NCBI GenBank assembly: GCA_027475525.1
Contig: JAMWFC010000116.1
Location: forward strand, 310,001-374,000
From: Macrolepiota albuminosa
Lineage: Eukaryota > Basidiomycota > Agaricomycetes > Agaricales > Agaricaceae
Length of the DNA stretch: 64,000 nucleotides
Direction: 5' to 3'
Shown here: positions 44,702 through 53,713 of the stretch, one piece after another
Position numbering within the stretch: the stretch's first letter is position 1
Layout: every line of letters begins with the position of its first letter
The notes under the pieces: model-generated
What the model was told of the DNA's origin: nothing
The model's input: the letters and a program-made list of their open reading frames with translations, nothing else
Databases searched by the model: none
Made by a program: the position numbers and the translations under genes

Positions 44702-45919
44702 GTGAGCTTCTCGAACAACACGACATGTAGTGCCTCTTATCATCGTGCTATTCTGGTAACTCAGGTCCTAAAAAATAATGAGCTATGACATGTACATTTG
44801 GCATGTACCTTGTATCTTATTAGGGGCTTTGCTCCCAACCCTCAAAAACCAAGTTGTTTAATGGCAACTCCAACCTCACCTTCTTTTCAAGAAATTAAAT
44901 GCTTAAATTGTTAAAACCCAAGTTATATTCACCCTGACAGACAGTACGGATTAGTTCCTCAGTCATGTACAAATGACTGTATTGTAAGAACAGTACCTGA
45001 CATAAAGTACAGATTAGTTCTAATGTGGAATATCGGTCAGCAATGAATATGTGTGTCAATGAGACTCACCCTCAGTCATGTACAAATGACTGAGTGTTTA
45101 TGTGTGGTATCGTGGGTTATATTCCGAGATCTAGAATTAGATCCAGGCCTTTCTACTGATTTTTAATTAGAAAATATTTGCTCTTGTTTTGAATTAATTG
45201 TTGTTTGCTGATTTTATTTGTAGTTTGTAGTATGCTTCGAGATCGAAGGAAATGTTGCGAAATGGGAGGGGCGCAAAATCGCATGAGAGAACAGGAGATG
45301 GTGACATGAGAAAGACATGAAAAGCTTAATCGAGCCCACAGAGGTGTACAGGATGTGCAGACACAGATGATCATAGCATATGTATTGGTTATGACAACAA
45401 TTTTTTTTGGCTTCTCAGAACTACAGTATCAATGTAGGTATATGTCAATATCAATGTGTGGACACCTCCCACCTGTCCTGTCTAACACCAACCAATACTT
45501 CCACCAATTCTAGAATGCTTCAAATGATCACCTTCATACTCACATCCCATGAAGAGAAATATCCCATGCAGTGTTCAGATCAAATTCAAATCTTTGAAGT
45601 GTAGTAGTTAAAATCCAGATTCTATTCTTGCAACACCCAATACATACATTTCTGAACATCTCAGCATTATACTCCTCTCATTCAGTGCACCCAACCCCTC
45701 CAGCATTTTATCACAATGCAATCTCTATTGTACCTTGTTGATTTTTTTTCTGCTTTACTCACAACTAATAGTATTCTATATATTTTGATTATTATAATTC
45801 TCTACTATACAACTTAACTTAATGTACATTACTTGTACATAGCCTGTTAATAGATTTTCTCTTGAGTTATAGTGCTGTATCATAAAGTCTACATGTCCAT
45901 GTGCCAGCAATGATTTGCC
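44702..45919. other. intergenic with repeat remnants
   Basis: 44812-44895 is a reverse copy of the hairpin-bearing repeat of 28958-29160 (AGCAAAGCCCC, reverse). The palindrome CTCAGTCAT-gtacaa-ATGACTGAG occurs at about 45072, and a shorter form at about 44959. GAGATCTAGAATTAGATCCA at 45126 resembles GAGATCTAGAATAGATCGAG at 18336. No gene is supported. Confidence 0.5.
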
Positions 45920-45924
45920 ACTGA

Positions 45925-46157
45925 TGTAGCGTAGTCCGCTATGTGGCGTTGGCCACATAGCTTTACTTACTGTATAGTAGTAAATATTATATTATATTTA
46001 TTATAATATAATATTATTTACATTTGTATATAATTAGTTACTCAGCTGCTTACAAAGCAGCTTAATTTTGTTTTACACTACATAGTCAATAGACCGGTCT
46101 GGTCTGATTCTGTACTGTGTGAACTTAAGCTCTCACAAATCCTGTAACTTCGTTACA
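45925..46157 (+). repeat. 5' LTR of copy B (233 bp)
   Basis: TGTAGC...GTTACA. It contains a 9-bp inverted repeat near the start (CTATGTGGC / GCCACATAG), an AT-rich centre with TATA-like sequence (about 45968-46020), a hairpin AGCTGC-ttacaa-AGCAGCT-type in the middle, and GTAAC-TTC-GTTAC at the end. It presumably supplies the promoter for the whole element. Confidence 0.97.
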
Positions 46158-46288
46158 TTTTTTTGAATCCGCCAGCTAGGATCTATTGCCTAGCATCCGA
46201 CGTCAGTCGCTGAGTTCGTTGACAGAACTCTATCAGCTTCTCGAGCTTCTTGCACAGCCACACCGTGCAAATTTCAAACAGGGGATCG

Positions 46289-49200
46289 ATGAGTAATCCC
46301 ATACCTGCAGCGCCCACTGACGGCGGGCGAAATGCCCACGACCTACAGGGAGACCCAGCAGACACCCAGGACGCGTCAGCGTCCAATGCGGGTCAGGTAA
46401 GACCCAAGGCTCGAGACCGAGGTCAGAGTACCGACCTAGCCGGGAATGAGAGCGAGGCCCGGAGAGCTGAAAGCTCACAGCAGGACGGCCCGCAACGCCT
46501 CCAGGACAAGATGCCCGGGGGATTAACGCCCCCAGTTATGCAGCTGCCAGGAGGACCGCGACGGTCTAGCCGACTGGCTTCCAAAGGACCCCCGCAGGAC
46601 GGCTGACAGTCAACCGGCGCCTATGGCGCTCCAGGAGACGCCGAGTTGTCAGTACGGACTGGGAGAACCCTCCCTGCGAGCCGGAGCAGTGGGACCAGGC
46701 GGTCCACAGCGGGTCCAATGCCTTCTAAAGTAGCGGAAGCCCGCTTAGAAGAGGTACTGGAGGAGGCTGCAAGGCCTGAAGGATACCGCGCGGAAGATCG
46801 ATTTCCGTGCACACCAGCAGTGGAGGAAGCTCCGGAGGTGGTAGAGCTTCCAGAGGAGGTGATGGAGTCGTCAAGTGACGACGACGCCGGAGCAGAGGAA
46901 CAGCGGCTGAAAACCGCATACACCGTGCGCTTGCGGGTGTTCTGGGACTTGCACCCAGAGGTGATGAAATACACCACCCAAGCGCGACTCGAGCGCTACG
47001 CGTCAGCCCATATAGTAGCACTTAGGCGACAAGGGCACGAAGTGCCCAATGTATTCAGTACAAAATATACTGATTTGATGGTGAGAGTGCTCACTATGGA
47101 GCTGCAAATGTATGTGCAGCGTAAGGCCACACGGCAATCGGGGGTCTCGACCCCCTGGAGCCACACGTCCGAGGAATGCTCGGCACGACGCAATCAAGAC
47201 GTCGGAATCGAGCTAGTGGAGGCACTAGCACGGGCGCAAGAAGTGCCCAAAGTAAGACCAGTGAGTACTTTTTATACTCCAGCAGGACAAGGGTGGCGTG
47301 AGGAGCCCCCGCACATGCGTAACCATGACCGTAGGACAGATATGTCAGGTCCGGATGGGCACAATAGCACTGTGCTCAAAGTGGAAAGCGAGGCATCCGT
47401 GATGCCGCGCGTGCCCATGGCCGAAACGTTGAGCGACAGAGTCGCGTATCAGCGTATGCGCAATGGCGACCTAAGGACTAAGGGACAGTCCCTTATCGAC
47501 GATCAGGGCATCGTATTCGAGGGCACTAAGCCCATTGACGAGATGCGTCGTCAATTCGTCACGCAGGGTCAGGAGAATCAAGCTTCTCCAGGTCCAGGGC
47601 GGCGCAACGATCATGATCGAGGAGACTTCCTCGATTGAGATGGCGCCACGAGACGTGATGTCCCTGGTAACGGCCAGGATGACGGCCCTAGGCCGATTCC
47701 TCGAGACGAGGGCAATTATGCCCACAGTCGAGGAGGCTCGGGACGTCCCCCGCAAGGTGGACGGGGAAAGTCACTTCCCCATGCCGCTGATTTGGCGACT
47801 AGATCCCCGGGTCAGCGGGAAGCCATCCGAATGCATCGTGAAGCCATGCACGATCGCCTGCATCGAGTAGTCGATGATGCCCTGGGCGTAACCTTACGGT
47901 TACCAGACGGAGTGAAGCTGCGTAAAGCAGACAGTAGGCACATTCGCGCCTATACAGGCGCGTCCAAGTTCAGCGACCTGGAAGATTGGGCGATGGATGT
48001 ATGCACCCATCTTGCCATGTGCTTATACGGAGGTGACCGTATGGAACGAGAACGAATTTTCGTTCTGCCTGAGTTCTTGGCCGGAGAGGCCATGGGTTGG
48101 TTTCGACGGGCAGTACTGCACGTCAATCGTGTCCAATATGACTGGACGTTTAAAGGAGTCCTTACAGGACTGTACGATCGATTCGTACACCCCTCAACGC
48201 TCCAGGATGCAAGGCGGGACTTCCAGTCCGCCAAGTACACCGAGAAGTTGGGAGTACAAGGGTTCTATGATACCCTTAATGACCATGCCCAGAACATGGC
48301 AGTATACCCGGACGGGTATACAATGCTCGAAACGTTCTTGGATGGAATTCCAGCGGATATGCGCCGCTATTTGATACGTGAGGACGGCTTGTCCCCAGAA
48401 GTCAACGATGTGGAAGAATTCGTGGCATATGCCATCCGGTATGAGCAGTCTCTGAAGACTGCTAACCACTACAAACATCGGAGTGGACACAAAGGGGGAT
48501 CCAGGCGACTACCGCCTGGTGGGACGCCCTCACGGGGTCAGCATGTGGGGACCTTCCTGGCCAAGAAGACCGATTTGGATCGTGACCGCAACACGCGGTT
48601 TGTTGTACGCAAAACCCCTGTTGCGAACCGAGGGCGGAGCCGCCCACGCCCAGAGCGGGCGCCGGACGGAGAACGTCCTAAATCAAGGCCGGACTTCAAA
48701 CCGGCCAACCCACCAGGTCAGACGGGGACTTGTTTCGTGTGTGGCCAACCAGGCCACTACGCTACCAACTGCCCTGTGAAGCCAGGACCCCCGAGGAAGG
48801 GGTATACACCCCGCGCCCACCTTCGAGCTGCACATACTGCAGCCGCGAGTGGGAGTGACGGAGACGTATCTGCCGATTCTGAGGCGGAGAACCCCACAAA
48901 CGACCAGGAGCCCCCAGAGGAGGCATCGGGCGCCGAGCCCGAGAGTGTGGTCGTGGAGGGGGAGGAGTACGTCACAGTCGACGTATATGACGACGTCTAC
49001 GACAATGAGTATTACAGTCGCGACAGCGACTCTGAGTGCCTAGCGGCAATGACGGATTGGCCGTCCGCAAATGACCCCGAACGGAATAACGTGGTTCGGA
49101 TGAAGAAGGTGACCCTTCGTCGTGCAGAGGGCACTTTGCAGCGCCCTACATTGAAGCGAGCAGACAAGGAGTGCCTGGTCTCGTATGTGGACGTAGACGG

Positions 49201-49600
49201 CCACAAGGCATGGACCCTATGGGACTCTGGGAGTACCACATCGGGCATAACGCCCCAGTTCGCCCATGTGTACGGAATATCCGTGCAGGAGTTGGATACG
49301 CCATTGGCGTTACAGCTGGGCACCGTAGGGAGCCGAGCCATGGTGCAGTACGGGACAAATGTGAATGTCCAAACGCCGGGCTCACGTAGCCGTGAATACA
49401 TGGATGTAGCGAACTTTGATCGCTACAACATGATACTGGGAACGCCATTCATGCGGCGTAACAAAGTCATACTAGACTTTGACCAATGTCAGGTACTAGT
49501 GAATGGGAAAGTGATCCCAGCCGAACGAGCAACAGCAGACGACACTGATAATCGTCTGCGACGTCATCGCACTACGGAGAAACGCAAGGACTCTCCATGA
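46289..49600 (+). pseudogene. gag-protease of copy B, interrupted by TGA codons
   Basis: From ATG 46289 (MSNPIPAAPTDGGR) one frame runs through gag and protease and on into pol. It is broken by TGA at 46604, 47636 and 49598. The capsid-type gag region is readable (FSDLEDWAMDVCTHLAMCLY, GEAMGWFRRAV, FQSAKYTEKLGVQGFYDTLN). Then come an Arg-rich stretch, a CCHC zinc knuckle (CFVCGQPGHYATNC, 48731-48772) that binds the element RNA, and a pepsin-like protease active site LWDSGSTTSG (Asp codon 49223). Before gag lies an RG-rich linker near 47640-47790. Each stop reads as a CGA arginine codon with C changed to T. Either this copy is freshly inactivated, or translation passes UGA, which I consider less likely. 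Confidence 0.88.
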
Positions 49601-49756
49601 CTTGGCCGGCGCAGAGTGCCGGCCGTGGAGGATGTGGAGGAGGAAGTGCAGGCTATGCCTGGACTGAGAGCAGACCACAACGTGGTAATGATGAGCGAGG
49701 AGGAGTATCAAACCTCCAAGAGGAGCAACGAGCGAATAATCGCTCCTGAGATTTGA

Positions 49757-52700
49757 GGCGCAAGGCCTCCGGACAAACGCCATCGAAAGGCGAGACGACG
49801 GGAGGACTCAGTGGATGTATGCCCACCTACGTCCTCACGAGTCAAGTTGGAAGACTTGAAAGACAGCATCCGAGAGGCGGAAGCCTCAGTAGAGGGGGAC
49901 ACACGGTCTCTATGGGAACGACCAGCTCCCCTACTGGAGTACGACTGGGCATACGACCCCCGAATGCCGCAAGAGTGGAACGAGCTGGTGGCAGCCACGT
50001 GTGCGCAAAATGCGCACCAGAGACGGATGACCGTCAAACCAGTGTATCGCCAGCCAGCCCCGGACGAGGTATCCGTAGCGTACTCGCTTGTACGTGAGGG
50101 AAGAAGCCTCGTGGCTTATAAGGCAGCGGCAGCGGGTGCCCCGCTGAGACTACATATACCTGATGACAGTGTCAATCGGGTGCTCGCAATGCACGAGCAG
50201 TATGCACCGCCGCCTCGGCCACCCTCAGAGACGGTGGAAGTACTTCCCCCGGTACGTATGAAGGGGAAGCAGAAGGCGACAAGCCTTCGTGAGGAAGATA
50301 TCCCTCGGTTGCGTCAGCAATGGCAAGAAGAATTTGCCGACATGGTCAATGGGACCAAGGAGGAGCTCCCGCCGTGGCGGGAGGTGAACCATGAGATTAA
50401 TCTCATAGACGAGAACAAGCAGTATAAGTACCACTTGCCGCGCTGTCCGCGTGCCCTCCAGGAGCAACTACGCGATAAGACTAATCGCTACTTGAATGCT
50501 CAATGGTGGTCCCCATGCACCACCGCTCAAGCTGCACCGTTATTGTGCATCCCGAAGAAGGATGGAACCCTTCGAACAGCTCTTGATGCGCGTCAGCGCA
50601 ATGACAATACTATAAAGGATGTAACTCCTTTACCAGATCAAGAGGTGATCCGGGAAGATGTGGCTCGGGCGAAGTATCGCTCGAAGATTGACCTTACTGA
50701 CGCTTACAAGCAGGTGCGCATTCGCACCGAGGACGTACCCAAGACCGTATTTGCGTCGATCATGGGTACATTCACGAGCAATATAATGCAGATTGGAGAC
50801 TGCAATGCTCCAGCAACTTTCCAGAGGCTAATGACCTCTATCTTCCGAGACGTAATAGGACGTTTCATGCACGTCTACTTAGATGACATATTCATCTACT
50901 CGGATACCATGGAGGAGCATGAGCAGCACCTCCGAGTCGTATTCGAACGACTGCGCAAGTACAAGTTGTACTTGAAGTGGAAAAAATGCGAGCTCTACGC
51001 TCAGAGTATAGACTGCCTAGGGCATGTCATAGACGAGCGGGGTATCCACCCTGATCAGGACAAGCTTGATCGTATTCGGGAGTGGCGCACGCCCCGAAAC
51101 TACAATGACATCCAACGATTCGTTGGCCTTGTCAACTACATATCGAGCTTCTTGCCCGATGTCACAGCCTATACTGGGCCACTTATGGCCATGACACAGA
51201 ACGGATCACCGTTCAATTGGAGGCCGTTGCACCAGCGGTGCTTCGAGATGGTCAAACGGATTTGTACGAAGACTCCGGTGATTCGACCAATCGACCCTAG
51301 ACGGGACGAGCCAATATGGCTCATTTGCGACGCGTCCAAGACAGGCGTCGGGGCCATGTACGGCCAGGGAAGCAGCTGGCAGACGTGCCGCCCAGCAGGG
51401 TTCATGTCGAAGAAGTTTACGACGGCCCAGCAAAACTATGCAGTGCACGAGCTGGAGACTCTTGCCATACTCGAGGCCCTCCTCAAGTGGGAGGACAAGC
51501 TGATGGGATACCCCATCCACATCATAACGGACCACAAGGCCCTTGAGTTCTTTAAAACTCAGGTGACCTTGTCGCCGCGCCAGCGACGGTGGATAGACTA
51601 CATGTCGAGATACCAGTTCGACATCACCTATGTTAAAGGTGAACTCAACAAAGTGGCAGACTGCTTGTCGCGCTACTTTGAGAGTGATGTAGTCAGGGAG
51701 GCTCACGAGCCTCATGAGTATGTGCAGGCAGACTGCCGCATAGACCCTGATGGAGAGGATTTACCTCTCCACCGATACCAGGAGCTCAGGGAGCATGTCC
51801 TGGAAGTACGCGCTATGCGTGACGATGAACGGAGGCGAAGCACTCGCCTCAGAGAGCAGCGTGAAGAACGGGACGTAGCCGCCCAGTTGCTCAAGGAGCA
51901 TGAAGCTGTGGACCCAGCATCCACTAGGGAGCATGAGCGCCACGATGTACCCGTTACGCTTGCGGAGATGCTCGAAGGCGAATTGCCTTCATCCCAGCCT
52001 CCTAGCCTGGTCAATGACGACTTCCGGCAGGAGGTGGTGCAGGGCTATGGTGATGATCCTCTCTTCGCCGAGATAATTGCCAATCCTGACGACCATCCTT
52101 GGTTCAGGCATGAGCCTGGTGGACTCATCACGACGGAGAACTGTCAAGGGGTGGCAGTGGTATGCCTCCCCCGTACGCGTACCATTGTTACGTGGGTCTT
52201 GGACCAGGCCCATGCCCTGGTGGGGCACTTTGGTGCCGCCCGGACATTGGGCTACATCCGGCAATGGTATTGGTGGCCACGTATGGCCCAAGAAGTGACT
52301 AAGTTTTGCGCGTCCTGCGCAGCGTGTCAGAGGGCAAAGTTGCCCCCTGGATCCCCTCTCGGGAAGCTACACCAGCTACCCGTGCCGGTGAAACCCTGGG
52401 ACTCAATTGGAATGGACTTCATAGGTCCCTTTCCCGAGTCCAGAGGGTTCGATTACCTCTGGGTAGTCATATGTCGCATGACAAGCATGGTGCACCTCAT
52501 ACCGGTGCGAACTACGCTGACGGCTAAGGAGCTGTCGTGGATCTACCTGAGGGAGATCGTTAGGCTGCATGGGCTGCCTAGCACCATTGTGAGCGATCGT
52601 GACTCAAAGTTCACGTCTCAATGGTGGAGAGAACTCCACAAACTGCTAGGAGCGCGACTCCTCATGTCGACGTCCTTCCATCCGCAGACGGATGGGCAGA

Positions 52701-53503
52701 CAGAGCGGGTTAACCGCAGTATAGGTCAGATTTTGAGGGCAGTTGTTCGCCCTGACCAACGGGACTGGGTGGACTGGTGTCCACTCACTGAGTTCGCGAT
52801 TAACGCGAGTATCTTGGAGACCACAGGGTATGCGCCCTTTGAACTCAACGGAGGGTACTTGCCCTCCATGCTGCACGAAGTTCGTGCTGATACGGTAGCT
52901 CACCGTGGAGTTGTCGAGTTCGCCAGGCAGGCCCTGGAGAACATCGCGGCGGCGCATGACGCCATCATAGAGGCGCGAGTCTTTCAGGCGAAGAACGCCA
53001 ATCACCGTAGGCGAACAGACCCGCCAATAGCTGTAGGAGCGTTGGTATACTTATCAACGCGTAATCTGAGGCTCCCGAAGGGACGGGCGAGTAAACTCTG
53101 CCCGAAATGGGTAGGCCCGTACCGCGTCCTAGACGCGGAGCCAAGTACCTCCAACTACGTGTTGGAGCTGCCTCTGGCATTACAGGAACGACGCATCGTT
53201 CCTAAGTTTCATGTATCGCTGTTGCGACCTTATAGCGCGTCTGACGATGCGCTGTTCCCTAACAGGGCGACCCCGGGCCCCTATGATTTTGGGGCTCGAG
53301 ACGATGACGAATGGTTCGTCGAGTGCATAATTGGGCACCGGTGGACTGAGCGTAACACGCTCGAGTTTGAGGTACGATGGTCCCTGGGGGACACAACATG
53401 GGAGCCACACTCCCATTGCTCCAAGCTAGCGGCACTTGACCGTTATTTGGAGTTGAAGGGCGTTAAGCGCCCACATCAATTAAGTAAGCGTGCCGGCGCT
53501 TAA
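49757..53503 (+). CDS. pol of copy B: RT, RNase H, integrase, chromodomain
   Basis: Same frame as gag, after a TGA at 49754-49756, open to TAA at 53501-53503. RT: PKKDGTLRTALDARQRN, IDLTDAYKQVRI, CNAPATFQRLM and the catalytic YLDD at 50876-50887. RNase H: LICDASKTGVGAMYGQ, HELETLAILEALLKWED, IITDHKALEFFK. Integrase: HALVGHFG with CASCAAC (HHCC zinc finger), PWDSIGMDFIGPFPES, TIVSDRDSKF, SFHPQTDGQTERVNR, giving the D, D and E. Chromodomain near the end: WFVECIIGHRWTE, FEVRWSLGDTTWEPHSHC, ALDRYLEL. All catalytic residues I can check are present. No independent ATG is evident: pol would be made as part of a gag-pol polyprotein, which the TGA codons now prevent. Confidence 0.93.
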   Translation, partial: GARPPDKRHRKARRREDSVDVCPPTSSRVKLEDLKDSIREAEASVEGDTRSLWERPAPLLEYDWAYDPRMPQEWNELVAATCAQNAHQRRMTVKPVYRQPAPDEVSVAYSLVREGRSLVAYKAAAAGAPLRLHIPDDSVNRVLAMHEQYAPPPRPPSETVEVLPPVRMKGKQKATSLREEDIPRLRQQWQEEFADMVNGTKEELPPWREVNHEINLIDENKQYKYHLPRCPRALQEQLRDKTNRYLNAQWWSPCTTAQAAPLLCIPKKDGTLRTALDARQRNDNTIKDVTPLPDQEVIREDVARAKYRSKIDLTDAYKQVRIRTEDVPKTVFASIMGTFTSNIMQIGDCNAPATFQRLMTSIFRDVIGRFMHVYLDDIFIYSDTMEEHEQHLRVVFERLRKYKLYLKWKKCELYAQSIDCLGHVIDERGIHPDQDKLDRIREWRTPRNYNDIQRFVGLVNYISSFLPDVTAYTGPLMAMTQNGSPFNWRPLHQRCFEMVKRICTKTPVIRPIDPRRDEPIWLICDASKTGVGAMYGQGSSWQTCRPAGFMSKKFTTAQQNYAVHELETLAILEALLKWEDKLMGYPIHIITDHKALEFFKTQVTLSPRQRRWIDYMSRYQFDITYVKGELNKVADCLSRYFESDVVREAHEPHEYVQADCRIDPDGEDLPLHRYQELREHVLEVRAMRDDERRRSTRLREQREERDVAAQLLKEHEAVDPASTREHERHDVPVTLAEMLEGELPSSQPPSLVNDDFRQEVVQGYGDDPLFAEIIANPDDHPWFRHEPGGLITTENCQGVAVVCLPRTRTIVTWVLDQAHALVGHFGAARTLGYIRQWYWWPRMAQEVTKFCASCAACQRAKLPPGSPLGKLHQLPVPVKPWDSIGMDFIGPFPESRGFDYLWVVICRMTSMVHLIPVRTTLTAKELSWIYLREIVRLHGLPSTIVSDRDSKFTSQWWRELHKLLGARLLMSTSFHPQTDGQTERVNRSIGQILRAVVRPDQRDWVDWCPLTEFAINASILETTGYAPFELNGGYLPSMLHEVRADTVAHRGVVEFARQALENIAAAHDAIIEARVFQAKNANHRRRTDPPIAVGALVYLSTRNLRLPKGRASKLCPKWVGPYRVLDAEPSTSNYVLELPLALQERRIVPKFHVSLLRPYSASDDALFPNRATPGPYDFGARDDDEWFVECIIGHRWTERNTLEFEVRWSLGDTTWEPHSHCSKLAALDRYLELKGVKRPHQLSKRAGA

Positions 53504-53568
53504 TTTGATTGGCAGTGCCGATCGCGGCTTGGCTGAGTTGGTCAGCAGCTGTGGCTGAAACACGTCTT

Positions 53569-53596
53569 AAAAGGCGAAATTTCTTTTTCGCCTTTT
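53569..53596 (+). promoter_or_regulatory. strong hairpin between pol and ORF3
   Basis: Perfect 11-bp stem AAAAGGCGAAA / TTTCGCCTTTT with a 6-nt loop, 66 bp after the pol stop and just before an ATG (53607) in a good context (CCAACCATGG). It looks like a bacterial terminator but is in a fungal element; role unknown. Confidence 0.6.
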
Positions 53597-53713
53597 TTCC
53601 CCAACCATGGACAGCATGCCCGTGGACGTAAGTGACCAGCAGCAGCAGCAGCTACAGCAGCAGCCATTTGAGAGTACGCCGTTGGTCTTACCGTTGGCTG
53701 AAGGGGGGGGCAG

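Noticed and set aside
46158..46180. tRNA primer-binding site after the 5' LTR
   Set aside because: TTTTTTTGAATCCGCC is not complementary to a tRNA 3' end as far as I can tell; no call made.
46604..49756. UGA recoding (selenocysteine or programmed readthrough)
   Set aside because: The four contexts share no readthrough motif or downstream structure that I can see, four events in one protein would be unusual, and CpG deamination explains them together with the LTR difference.
46289..53503. Separate gag, protease and pol genes with their own starts
   Set aside because: All open pieces are in the same frame with only TGA between them and no ATG at the pieces' beginnings, so a single gag-pol frame is simpler.
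53569..53596. Bacterial-type transcription terminator
   Set aside because: The element is fungal; the shape alone is not evidence for rho-independent termination.
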